Source: Anaerozeibacter sp031551775 (lineage in GTDB: Bacteria; Bacillota; Clostridia; Christensenellales; Aristaeellaceae). Taken from it: a DNA stretch of 64,000 nt. The stretch is from the NCBI GenBank assembly GCA_031551775.1, contig JAVBND010000017.1:1-64000 (forward strand). The letters are read 5' to 3'. Every line of letters begins with the position of its first letter. Positions within the stretch are counted from its first letter, which is position 1. Position numbers and translations under genes: made by a program. This document shows positions 23,683-31,823 of this stretch, in pieces. The notes under the pieces are model-generated. The model did no database searches. It was not told the DNA's origin and saw only the letters and a program-made list of their open reading frames with translations.

Positions 23683-26332
23683 GCTCTATAGGCCGCTGTG
23701 GCTGCTGGCGATGCCCGCGTCGGTCGCGGCCATCGTTTTCATCTGGCGTACGATGCCGGCGCGCGGCCTCTCAGGGCGCGCCGCGCTTGCCATGCGCTGC
23801 CTGATCGCGCTGCTGCTGACAATTGCGCTCGCCGCGCCCTCGCTGGTCACGACTTCCCGCGAAAGCGCCACGTGGGTGCTGGTGGACGGTTCGGATTCGG
23901 CCAAGCCCATGCGCGCAGCAGTGGAGGAAGGTTTGGAATCGGCGCTTGAAGGCGCGCCGGACGATCTCATGATCGGCCTCATCGCCTTTGGCGCTCAGCC
24001 TTCGGTCGAAGCGCCGCTCTCGGCCGCGCGCCGTTATCCGGCCGCAAGCGCCTTGGACCCGAGCGCAAGCCGCCTTTCCTCGGCGCTCGAACTGGCGGCG
24101 GCGCTGTTGCCTTCGGAAACGGCGGGCCGCATCGCGGTGATCAGTGACGGTCGTGTGGACGATATCAAGGATCAGGCCGCGATGCTCGGCGCGCGCGGCG
24201 TGGTGGTTGATGTGCTTCAGGTCAAGCCGGACGAACCGCGAGACGCGCAGGTGCGTTCCCTGTCATTGCCCTCGGTGGTCCGCGAGGGCCAGTCGCTGTC
24301 CGTCGAGGTCACCATTGACGCGAACCATGAGACCGGCGCGCAGTTGGTGCTTTACGCGAACCGCGAGCCGGTCGCCGTGCGCACAGTGGCGTTGCGCGGC
24401 GGAGAGAACCGCTTTGTGCTTCAGGATATCGTCAAAAAGGCCGGCGTGGTAACATACGAAGCGTTGTTGGACGCCGAGGGCGACGCGCGCAGCGAAAACA
24501 ACCGCCGCGCAGCCTACGTGCGCGTGGAGGGCTCGGCCAATTGCCTCGTGGTCGAAGGCAAGGCAGGCGGCGCGCGCGAACTGAGAAAACTGCTGGACGC
24601 TACCGGTTTGCGCCACGATGTGATCGCGCCCGCCCAGTTCCCCGCGAGCGCGGAAGCGCTGCGCACGTATGACGCGGTTGTGCTTGCCGATGTGGACGCG
24701 GACGACCTGGGCGCCGCCCAGACGGCGGCGCTCGATCAGGCGGTGCGGTCGCTCGGACGAGGACTGGTGGTACTTGGCGGCGCGACGAGCTACGCGCTGG
24801 GCGGGTACAAGGGCAGCGCGCTTGAAAAGATACTGCCGGTCACGATGGACGTGAAAGGCGCGCTTGACATGCCCTCGCTTGCGCTGATGCTGGTGATTGA
24901 CAAATCAGGCTCGATGACCGATGGGCAGTACGGCACGCCGCGCATTGAGCTGGCAAAGGAAGCCGCGCAGCGCGCGTGCCTTGTGCTGACCGAGCGCGAT
25001 AGCGTGGGCGTGATTGCCTTTGACGACAGCGCCAAGTGGGTATCGCCGCTTGGGCTCAACGAGGACGCGGAGGCGATTGGCGGCGCCATCGGCAGCATCC
25101 GTCCGGGCGGAGGCACCGCCTTTTACGCGCCGCTCAGCGAAGCCTATCAGGCGCTATCCGCCTATGATGCGCCGCAAAAGCACATCATCTTCCTGACCGA
25201 CGGCGAAAGCGCGGACGGCGGGTTTGAGGCGCTGGTCGCCGCCTACGCGGGCGAGGGCGTCACGCTGACCACGGTGGCGGTGGGCTCGGGCGCCAACGCG
25301 CCGCTGCTTGCGCGGCTGGCCGAAATCGGCGGGGGCCGCGCCTACGCGGCGGGCGAATTTGACGATCTGACGAAAATCTTCACCAAGGAGACCTACATGG
25401 CTGCCGGGACCTACGTAAAAAACCGGTCGTTTACGCCTGTCGTGACCGAACGAAGCGCGCTGACCGATTATCCGGCATTCCCCGCGCTTGACGGATATCT
25501 GGCTGCCACACTCAAACCCCTCGCCACTCAAAGCCTCATGAGCGACTTGGAAGAGCCGATCCTGGCCCACTGGCGCTATGGCGCGGGCAAGGCGCTCAGT
25601 TGGACAAGCGACGCGCAAGGCGCGTGGACGAGCGGCCTATTGGCGTGGAGTCGGGCCGCGGAATTCTTCTCGGGGATGGTTTCCCATGTGCTGAGCGAAA
25701 CCGCTCAGGCGGGTTCGCTCACCGCTGCGGTTGAGGGCGGTGCGCTCGTCATTGGCTATGAACAGCCGCCGGAAGCGGATGAAGTCGGACTTAAGACGCG
25801 GGCACAGGTGGTCCTGCCCGACGGAGGCGAGGAAACCGCAACTCTAACCGAAACCGCGCCGGGCGTATTCGAGGGCAGAATTCCGGCCGGGGCCCAAGGC
25901 GCTTATGCCCTTACCGTGACCCAGACTTCGGGCGGCCAACCGGTGAGAAAAATCGAAGGCGGCGCGGTATCGTCTTACTCGGGTGAATATGACTTGCGCG
26001 CCGACAAAAACTCCGGCGCCCTTGAAGCGTTGGCCAAGGAGACCGGCGGGCGGGTGCTCAGCACCCCGGAAGAGCTGTTTACCCAGCGGGGCGCCCCGGT
26101 GCGCGCTCGAACCGACCTGACCGCCTGGTTCATCGCGCTGGCGCTGGCGGCGTTTCTCATAGACATCACCATGAGAAGGCTTGGTTGGCCGCGCGCGCGC
26201 GAGCGAAAGAAGGCCGGCAAGCCCTCGAAAAAAAAGACCGAGCGAAAGCCCGAAGAGCCGGCAACGCCGACCGCCGCCCCCGACACAACCGACCAACTGT
26301 TGGCCGCGCGGCGCAACCGGAAAAAGCTGTAG
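23672..26332 (+). CDS. Large VWA-domain membrane protein, last gene of the ABC-MoxR operon
   Basis: Protein of 886 residues, starting with GTG. Two N-terminal membrane segments (about 8-25 and 38-58), a degenerate first VWA-like domain (about 65-180, WVLVDGSDSAK), a linker and a glutaminase-like alpha/beta segment (about 285-390) precede a well-conserved VWA domain (about 405-575) with MIDAS DKSGSMTD. Another beta domain and a single membrane helix near 820-840 follow, ending in a Lys/Arg-rich cytosolic tail (KKKTERK). It is the final member of the eight-gene chain. No terminator is obvious after it; a new promoter follows. Confidence 0.82.
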   Translation: MGFELYRPLWLLAMPASVAAIVFIWRTMPARGLSGRAALAMRCLIALLLTIALAAPSLVTTSRESATWVLVDGSDSAKPMRAAVEEGLESALEGAPDDLMIGLIAFGAQPSVEAPLSAARRYPAASALDPSASRLSSALELAAALLPSETAGRIAVISDGRVDDIKDQAAMLGARGVVVDVLQVKPDEPRDAQVRSLSLPSVVREGQSLSVEVTIDANHETGAQLVLYANREPVAVRTVALRGGENRFVLQDIVKKAGVVTYEALLDAEGDARSENNRRAAYVRVEGSANCLVVEGKAGGARELRKLLDATGLRHDVIAPAQFPASAEALRTYDAVVLADVDADDLGAAQTAALDQAVRSLGRGLVVLGGATSYALGGYKGSALEKILPVTMDVKGALDMPSLALMLVIDKSGSMTDGQYGTPRIELAKEAAQRACLVLTERDSVGVIAFDDSAKWVSPLGLNEDAEAIGGAIGSIRPGGGTAFYAPLSEAYQALSAYDAPQKHIIFLTDGESADGGFEALVAAYAGEGVTLTTVAVGSGANAPLLARLAEIGGGRAYAAGEFDDLTKIFTKETYMAAGTYVKNRSFTPVVTERSALTDYPAFPALDGYLAATLKPLATQSLMSDLEEPILAHWRYGAGKALSWTSDAQGAWTSGLLAWSRAAEFFSGMVSHVLSETAQAGSLTAAVEGGALVIGYEQPPEADEVGLKTRAQVVLPDGGEETATLTETAPGVFEGRIPAGAQGAYALTVTQTSGGQPVRKIEGGAVSSYSGEYDLRADKNSGALEALAKETGGRVLSTPEELFTQRGAPVRARTDLTAWFIALALAAFLIDITMRRLGWPRARERKKAGKPSKKKTERKPEEPATPTAAPDTTDQLLAARRNRKKL

Positions 26333-26357
26333 TTGCTGTGAAGCGCTCGTAGATGGC

Positions 26358-26386
26358 TTGTCAGACTTGCGCCGGCGTGGTATGAT
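26358..26386 (+). promoter_or_regulatory. Promoter of the DUF1801-like gene
   Basis: TTGTCA (26358-26363), 17 bases, TATGAT (26381-26386), about 34 bases before the start codon. Confidence 0.7.
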
Positions 26387-26419
26387 GCACACATGCATCA
26401 AGACGGGAGGGAAGGCCGC

Positions 26420-27151
26420 ATGCTGACAACGCCCGAACAATACCTTGAATCGATCGAAGGCCCTGGACGAAGCTGGCTTAAGGTGTTTTATGATTATATG
26501 GATAAGCGCCACCCGGACGTCGCGCCGGTGATGTTCCGCCAGCGCCCGATGTTCAAGGTGGGCAAGAGCTACGTGATGTTCACCGCCGCCGCGCGCCATT
26601 TCAGCGTGCATACGATGAACTTCGAGTTGATTGATGAGATGAAACAGAAACTGCCCAAGGCCGACTATGGCAAGGGTTGCGTCAAGGTTCGTTTCACGGA
26701 TGATGCGGCGATTCCCGCGTTGGAGGCGCTTGTCGATCGGGTGATCGAACAGAACCGGCGCCCTGACGCGCCGCCCGTGGATGTGACGCCCGAACTGCCC
26801 TATGACGAGGCGCTCAGCCGCGCGTTTGCGGGCGTCAGGGCCAAGTGGCTGCCGCTGTACGGAGCGCTCCGCGATGCCGCACGGGAACGGCTGCCGGTTT
26901 TTCACGAGTATTTCCCGGCTGTTGACGTCAGGTGGAAGCACGATACGACGTTCGCGCAGGTGAGCGGCACGGCCGGCGCCATGCGGGTGGAGTTCTATCA
27001 GGACCGCCCGCGCCCGGAGCTGAAAGCGGTTCGCACCCAGCGGCTCAGCAAGAACCGCGTGTCACACACCGTCGAACTGACCGATGAATCCGGGTTTGAG
27101 GCTGTGCTGAACTGGCTGGCGGAGTCCTATCAGCTGACGGCTAAAAAATGA
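26420..27151 (+). CDS. DUF1801-like plus DUF5655-like two-domain protein
   Basis: Cytosolic protein of 243 residues. The N-terminal half (about 1-115) looks like DUF1801/YdhG: MFRQRPMFKVGKSYVMF, then HFSVHTMNFE and a helix ending with LVDRVIEQ. The C-terminal half (about 135-240) resembles DUF5655, with RVEFYQDRPRPELKAVRTQR and a closing VLNWLAESYQL helix. Neither domain has a settled function. The start at 26420 follows GGGAGGGAAGGCCGC; an ATG 27 bases upstream overlaps that region. It is a single-gene unit convergent with the DUF6157 gene. Confidence 0.65.
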   Translation: MLTTPEQYLESIEGPGRSWLKVFYDYMDKRHPDVAPVMFRQRPMFKVGKSYVMFTAAARHFSVHTMNFELIDEMKQKLPKADYGKGCVKVRFTDDAAIPALEALVDRVIEQNRRPDAPPVDVTPELPYDEALSRAFAGVRAKWLPLYGALRDAARERLPVFHEYFPAVDVRWKHDTTFAQVSGTAGAMRVEFYQDRPRPELKAVRTQRLSKNRVSHTVELTDESGFEAVLNWLAESYQLTAKK

Positions 27152-27292
27152 CAGGGCCAATGGCGTACGCCCGCGCGGCCGCATATGCGCCAAGGGCGTA
27201 AAGCGGGGTCCGGCCTGCCTAGAGTCTGTTTCTAAATTCACTGGAATGCATTACCGGCATCTTTTCCGCCATTTCTGGCGGGCGGGCGGCCA

Positions 27293-27685
27293 TCATTTCT
27301 TGCTGGTGCGCATGCCCTTTGTATGTTTTACTGAGGCCTGCGCCGCGAGACGTTTATAATCGTCGCTGTCCACGGCATAGATGGCCACGCGGCCTTCAGC
27401 GTCGCTATGCACGCCCCAGCCGTACCGCTTTGTAAGTGCGGAGGAACGGAAGCAGGGTTGCCCCTTTGAAAAAAAGTCCTCGCGGGAGATGCCCCGGCGC
27501 GCGCCGTTTGATGTGTAGAGCACTTCATCCGAGGTGTGTTGGTAAGGATTCGCGACGAGCATCTCATACTCAATTCGCGCGGCAGTCTTGGGTTCCTTTT
27601 CAGGCGGCGCTTCGCCAAGTGTGGCGGGACAGTCTTCTGCGACCTCAATGAAGGTGTCAAAATAGTTGGTGCTGTGTTGCTTCAT
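27293..27685 (-). CDS. DUF6157 family protein
   Basis: Protein of 130 residues. The family pattern is clear: N-terminal NYFDTFIEVAEDCPAT, central FFSKGQPCFRSSALTKRYGW and GRVAIYAVDSDDYKRL near the C-terminus, ending in a basic tail. The function is unknown; the family is spread across Firmicutes and Actinobacteria. The start at 27685 is chosen for GGGAGGTCACCTGCC upstream. Transcription starts from a TTGCAA-17-TATAAT promoter that faces away from the MFS gene. Confidence 0.85.
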   Translation of the reverse strand: MKQHSTNYFDTFIEVAEDCPATLGEAPPEKEPKTAARIEYEMLVANPYQHTSDEVLYTSNGARRGISREDFFSKGQPCFRSSALTKRYGWGVHSDAEGRVAIYAVDSDDYKRLAAQASVKHTKGMRTSKK

Positions 27686-27857
27686 GGCAGGTGACCTCCC
27701 TATATGCATCGGATGGCATGCTGTTGGCGCCGGTTGGGACCGACATGGGTTTCGCCGGGCTTGCGAATCGTTTCCTGAACATATCCTGATCCGTGATGAT
27801 CGCTTCCGCTCGCAATAAGGATAGGAAGGCGGCGCCGTTCTCCTTGGGGTTTACGGC

Positions 27858-27886
27858 ATTATAACACGGGCTGTACAACCTTGCAA
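27858..27886 (-). promoter_or_regulatory. Promoter of the DUF6157 gene
   Basis: On the minus strand: TTGCAA (27886-27881), 17 bases, TATAAT (27863-27858). A weaker plus-strand pair (TTTACT, 17 bases, TATGCT, near 27894-27921) just downstream may serve the divergent MFS gene. Confidence 0.65.
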
Positions 27887-27983
27887 GATGTGCTTTACTT
27901 GCGCGTGCGATCATGGTATGCTGTGAGCGTTCGCACGCTGAAAATCAGGCGCAAAATGACATGTTTTCAAAGGAGAAGTCACC

Positions 27984-29207
27984 ATGCAATCCAAGACGGC
28001 GCATTGGAAACGAAACGCAAGCTTTTTCATCGCGGGGCAGTTCATATCCATGTTCGGTTCCATGCTGGTCTCCCACGCGGTCACTTGGCACGTTACGCTT
28101 TTGGCACAGTCGGGCAGCCTGATGGCGCTGTTTACCTGCGTCACGATGCTGCCAATGGTGTTTGTATCGCCCTTCGCCGGGGTTTGGGCGGACCGGTACA
28201 ACCGCAAGTACCTGGTGAACATCGCCGACGGCGCGATCGCGCTGGTTACGCTGGCGCTCGCGCTGTTCTACGCCTCGGGTGTTAAGAGCATGGCGCTCTT
28301 GCTTGCGGCGGCGTTCGCGCGCAGCGTCGGGCAGGGGGTGCAGCAGCCCGCGGTCAGTGCGCTGATCCCCGAGATCGTGCCGGAGGAGCACCTGACGCGG
28401 TTCAACGGCATCCAGAGCGCCGCGCAGTCATTGACCATGTTCGCCGCGCCCATGGCGGCGGGCGCGCTGCTGACATTTGTGCCCATCGAGACCATCTTTT
28501 TCATCGACGTCGCCACCGCCGCCATCGGGATCTGCGTGGTGTTTTTCTGCGTGAAGGTGACCCGTACGGCGCAGCCGCACGAGCACGCGCCGGGCGCAAA
28601 GGCGTACTTTCACGAGATGAAGGAGGGACTGCGCTTCATCGGCGGCGCGGCGTGGCTGAAGACGCTGTTCATTGCCACCGCGCTGTTTTGCATATTGGCG
28701 TCCCCCGCCGCTATGCTGACGCCGCTGCAGGTGGCGCGCACCTTCGGCAAGGACGTGTGGCGGCTGACGGCGATCGAGATCGCGTTTTCCGTGGGCATGA
28801 TGGCGGGCGGCATCGGAATTTCGATCTGGGGCGGGTTCAAGAACAAGGCGCACACGATGGTGCTGGCCTGGCTGCTGTTTGGCGCGGCCACGGTGCTGTT
28901 TGGCGTGACATCGAATTTCTGGATATACCTGGGCGTGATGGTGTTCTGCGGCTGCACCATGCCGCTGTACAACACGCCCAGCATGACGCTGATGCAGACC
29001 AACATCCCGCCTCACATGATGGGGCGGGTGTTCAGCGCGGTGGCCATGGTGAACGGACTGGCGATGCCGCTGGGCATGGCGCTGTTCGGGCCGCTGGGGG
29101 ACGCGGTAAAGATCGAGTGGCTGCTGATCGTCACGGGCGCGCTGATGATCGCGGGCGGCTTTGCGCTTAACGGACGCAAAGAACTGGTTCGGGCGGGTGA
29201 GGCGTAA
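27984..29207 (+). CDS. MFS transporter (MFS_3-type drug/siderophore exporter family)
   Basis: Membrane protein of 407 residues with about 12 predicted helices. SPFAGVWADRYNRKYLV (near residue 72) is the MFS motif A variant between helices 2 and 3. HEHAPGAKAYFHEMKEGLRF in the central loop and NTPSMTLMQTNIPPHMMGRV near 333 are typical of the EntS/MFS_3 group. An AAAGGAGAAGTCACC ribosome site precedes the ATG. A MarR gene follows on the same strand with its own promoter. Probable drug or metabolite efflux; the substrate is unknown. Confidence 0.85.
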   Translation: MQSKTAHWKRNASFFIAGQFISMFGSMLVSHAVTWHVTLLAQSGSLMALFTCVTMLPMVFVSPFAGVWADRYNRKYLVNIADGAIALVTLALALFYASGVKSMALLLAAAFARSVGQGVQQPAVSALIPEIVPEEHLTRFNGIQSAAQSLTMFAAPMAAGALLTFVPIETIFFIDVATAAIGICVVFFCVKVTRTAQPHEHAPGAKAYFHEMKEGLRFIGGAAWLKTLFIATALFCILASPAAMLTPLQVARTFGKDVWRLTAIEIAFSVGMMAGGIGISIWGGFKNKAHTMVLAWLLFGAATVLFGVTSNFWIYLGVMVFCGCTMPLYNTPSMTLMQTNIPPHMMGRVFSAVAMVNGLAMPLGMALFGPLGDAVKIEWLLIVTGALMIAGGFALNGRKELVRAGEA

Positions 29208-29289
29208 GATGCGTCAAAGGGCGGTCGGCTGTTCTTTTTGTGCGCGGGAATGCTGCGGCTGCCTGTCGGTCGGTTTTTGCGTATTTGAT

Positions 29290-29318
29290 TTGACATTTTG
29301 CGCCGCGCATGGTAGGAT
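29290..29318 (+). promoter_or_regulatory. Promoter of the marR gene at 29350
   Basis: TTGACA (29290-29295), 17 bases, TAGGAT (29313-29318). Confidence 0.7.
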
Positions 29319-29349
29319 CAGACATATGCTAGCTGGGTGGTGATGTACT

Positions 29350-29835
29350 TTGCCGATGGATCCACGTTGTGCTTGGCTGACTGCCAAGAGCGCCAAATAT
29401 CACGCGCTTTCGGTCAAGCTGGTCGAAAAACTCCTCGTGGAGGTCTGCCGGAAGTATGATTTGGCGGTTTCGCTTTGCGTGGGCGATTTTGATTTTTTAT
29501 CCATTGTCGCGGGCGCGGAGGATGGGGATGTCAGCATGGCGCAGATTGCCAAGCGGCTTGAGATCAACCCTTCATCAGCCACGCGAAGGGCCCGGCATCT
29601 GTTGGCGTGCGAACTGGTATCCAAAACCGCGGATGCTGCCGACGAGCGGCGGTACCTGATCACATTGACCGACTCGGGCCGGGCCTTCTTCACCGAAATG
29701 GACGCCCTTTTGCTCAAAGCGACCGAGGCCATGTATTCAACCGTCACCCAGGACGAGATGAACAGTGTATTCTCCTTTACGGAAAAATGCATTGAAAATT
29801 TACAGCGAATTCTGGACGGACAATACGATAATTAA
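29350..29835 (+). CDS. MarR family transcriptional regulator
   Basis: Winged-helix regulator of 161 residues. The helix-turn-helix is about 62-85 (MAQIAKRLEINPSSATRRAR) and the wing contains ADERRYLITLTDSG (about 97-110). The start is uncertain: TTG at 29350 has the better spacing to GGTGG, ATG at 29356 is the alternative. It lies just before the secreted flavin redox operon and just after the MFS gene. A perfect palindrome in the redox operon's promoter is the likely binding site, so it probably represses that operon; this is inference. Confidence 0.85.
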   Translation: MPMDPRCAWLTAKSAKYHALSVKLVEKLLVEVCRKYDLAVSLCVGDFDFLSIVAGAEDGDVSMAQIAKRLEINPSSATRRARHLLACELVSKTADAADERRYLITLTDSGRAFFTEMDALLLKATEAMYSTVTQDEMNSVFSFTEKCIENLQRILDGQYDN

Positions 29836-29854
29836 CGGGAGCGGTTTAAGAGCA

Positions 29855-29883
29855 TTGACATAATTAAATATCGATATTATAAT
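29855..29883 (+). promoter_or_regulatory. Promoter of the secreted flavin redox operon with embedded operator
   Basis: TTGACA (29855-29860), 17 bases, TATAAT (29878-29883): near-consensus. The spacer contains the perfect 12-bp palindrome AATATCGATATT (29867-29878). A protein bound there would block RNA polymerase. The adjacent MarR is the obvious candidate. Confidence 0.82.
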
Positions 29884-29912
29884 GTTGCAAGCGCAATGAT
29901 TGCGCGAGCAAC
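29884..29912. repeat. Long palindrome at the start of the flavin redox transcript
   Basis: GTTGC-aa-GCGCAAT-g-ATTGCGC-ga-GCAAC: near-perfect symmetry over 29 bases, directly after the -10 box. With a single central base it is more likely a second protein-binding site or a 5' stabilising stem than a terminator. No T-run directly follows. Confidence 0.65.
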
Positions 29913-29940
29913 ACTATTTTTTTAAGGGGGATTGGCTGTC

Positions 29941-30708
29941 ATGACACCGAGAAGGATTCTGTCCATTGTTCTTGTGCTTTTGCTGTCTTTTGCATCGTGC
30001 GCCGCGTGCCTGGCTGAGGAATTTGATCCTTCGCGCCTGCTTGAGTGGTATGACGAGGAAGAAACCGCGGGAATCTGGATGACGGTAAACAACGATCACT
30101 GGAATCAGGACGCAGAAACCGCACCCACCGACGAGGAACTTGAAAAGATGTTCAAGTTTGCCCTCAAGTCTCAGACGGGCATCTGCTGGACGGAGACCTT
30201 CTTCCTGGTCGTACGCGATCCCAAGGCGCAGCAGGGCATCATCGGATCGACCTTTGGAACGCTGGAGGGCAGTGCCAACGAGGGCACGGTCACGGTGCTG
30301 GTGCTGGTTGACAACATTCTTGCGCAGGAGCAGCACGCGCTGCCCTACGACAGCAGCTACTTTTCCAATCCCGTCATGGCCAGCTTTAACTCCGGCATGA
30401 CCTGCGGCATGCTCAATGTCGCGGCCACAACGCTTGGTTATTCCACCCACTACTTTGCCTACCCGGACGGCGCGCTGATCAACGGCACGGCGCACGACAT
30501 GAGCTACTTCCTTGAGGGGAACGACTATACCCGCCTGTGGGGCATCGGCGGCAAGTACGGGGATGAGTCAACCTGCACGGAGATTCCGGTGGAGGGCAAT
30601 CACACGTTTGTGGCGGCGATCGTCATCGGCAAGCCCAATGTGAGCGAGGACGTGGCGACGCACTCCACCCTGTACGCGCGTCCGGACAACTACGCGTTCT
30701 GGGACTGA
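29941..30708 (+). CDS. Exported nitroreductase-fold protein
   Basis: Protein of 255 residues with a signal peptide (about 1-26, cleavage near CLAEE) and a nitroreductase-like domain. PTDEELEKMFKFALKSQTGI (near 61-80) matches the opening helix of FMN nitroreductases, TFFLVVRDPK the first strand, and GMTCGMLNVAATTLGYST (about 156-173) the helix carrying the conserved small residues at the dimer/FMN site. Most nitroreductases are cytosolic and bind FMN non-covalently, so export is unusual. The ATG at 29941 is 9 bases after AAGGGGGA; a TTG upstream is too close to that site. It is first in a four-gene operon with FMN-attachment proteins and ApbE. Confidence 0.75.
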   Translation: MTPRRILSIVLVLLLSFASCAACLAEEFDPSRLLEWYDEEETAGIWMTVNNDHWNQDAETAPTDEELEKMFKFALKSQTGICWTETFFLVVRDPKAQQGIIGSTFGTLEGSANEGTVTVLVLVDNILAQEQHALPYDSSYFSNPVMASFNSGMTCGMLNVAATTLGYSTHYFAYPDGALINGTAHDMSYFLEGNDYTRLWGIGGKYGDESTCTEIPVEGNHTFVAAIVIGKPNVSEDVATHSTLYARPDNYAFWD

Positions 30709-30766
30709 CAGAACATGATGCGGCGTCCGGCGTTCACGCGCCGGACGCGTCTATCGGAGGAAGCGG

Positions 30767-31819
30767 ATGAAGAGAACGGGAACGATTCTTTTGTGCCTTA
30801 TCATGGCATTTGCCCTGTTCATGCCCGCCAAAGCTGAACCCGCGCGGGACATGGAGCAGATCGCCGCGCGGTTTCTTCGAAGCGACGCCGCCTTCAAGAA
30901 GCAGGCGGTCAAGGGTAAGTACAAGACCATGAAGGACTTGGGCGTTGAAAACGAAATTTTACGGGTATTCAAGAACGACGATGGATGCGCGTTTGAGGCA
31001 AGGGTGTACTACGGCGCGGATTACTATGAAGCCCCGTCCCTGACCGCATATGTGGCCATAGACGCCGCCGGCGCGATCGCGGGCGTCCTGGTGGGCGAAA
31101 CATTCGAGCATACAGAAGAGTTTTTAAATCAGGTCACCCAGGCGTATCTGGACGCGGCGTACATGGGGAAGAAGGCATCGGCAAGCTTTGTCGCCGACGC
31201 GGTTTCCGGCGCGACCTTCTCCTCGGACGCTGTGTTGTACGCGGTTCGGCTGTGTTCAAACTATGCCGCCAATGTTTTTGGATGGGGCGAAAAGGATTCG
31301 CTGGACCTCGAGATAAAAAAGCTCATGCTCGCCCTGCCCGGAACCTATCGAAAGCTGGGTGTGGATCTGTCGTTCGTGAGCGAAGCGGGCGAAATCCAAT
31401 ACGCCGCGGAAGGCCGGACGGAAGACGGCGTCGATTTCTGCGCCTTGGTGGTTGCCAGCAAGTTTGTTCCGGAAAACGCCGACAACAACATGACCATGCC
31501 GATATACCAGATCTGGATTGACAGACAGTCAAACAAGGTTTTCAAGGCGAATATGCTTGCCGGGCGCTTCTACGAGGGCTTTGAAATGATGGAGGACAGG
31601 CTGGCGTCTTACTGCGCGGTGGAAATCACCGGGGGCGACGCGTTCGATGCCTATACGCCCGGCCTCGTCACCGACGCGCCGGAATACGTGGTCACAAGCG
31701 CGACCGGCTCCTTTGAGGATGCGGTCACAGGCGCGACCGCACAGGGCAACGATACAAGCCGGGCGGTGAGGGATTGCTTTATCGCGGCGGCGCAGTACTA
31801 CTGTGCCCACGTCCGGTAA
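30767..31819 (+). CDS. Exported FMN-binding protein with two flavinylation motifs
   Basis: Protein of 350 residues. A signal peptide (1-23) is followed by two FMN_bind-type domains. The first has SGAT at 147-150 within DAVSGATFSSDAV; the second has TGAT at 321-324 within DAVTGATAQGNDTSR. In NqrC, RnfG and related proteins ApbE attaches FMN to the final Thr of this motif, here Thr150 and Thr324. There is no membrane anchor besides the signal peptide. ATCGGAGGAAGCG precedes the ATG. The ApbE gene overlaps its 3' end in an extended reading, which suggests coupled translation. Likely an extracytosolic electron carrier. Confidence 0.85.
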   Translation: MKRTGTILLCLIMAFALFMPAKAEPARDMEQIAARFLRSDAAFKKQAVKGKYKTMKDLGVENEILRVFKNDDGCAFEARVYYGADYYEAPSLTAYVAIDAAGAIAGVLVGETFEHTEEFLNQVTQAYLDAAYMGKKASASFVADAVSGATFSSDAVLYAVRLCSNYAANVFGWGEKDSLDLEIKKLMLALPGTYRKLGVDLSFVSEAGEIQYAAEGRTEDGVDFCALVVASKFVPENADNNMTMPIYQIWIDRQSNKVFKANMLAGRFYEGFEMMEDRLASYCAVEITGGDAFDAYTPGLVTDAPEYVVTSATGSFEDAVTGATAQGNDTSRAVRDCFIAAAQYYCAHVR

Positions 31820-31823
31820 CGCG

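Noticed and set aside
27266..27281. CCGCCA-tttc-TGGCGG hairpin as terminator of the converging genes at 27.2 kb
   Set aside because: A short stem with no T-run on either strand.
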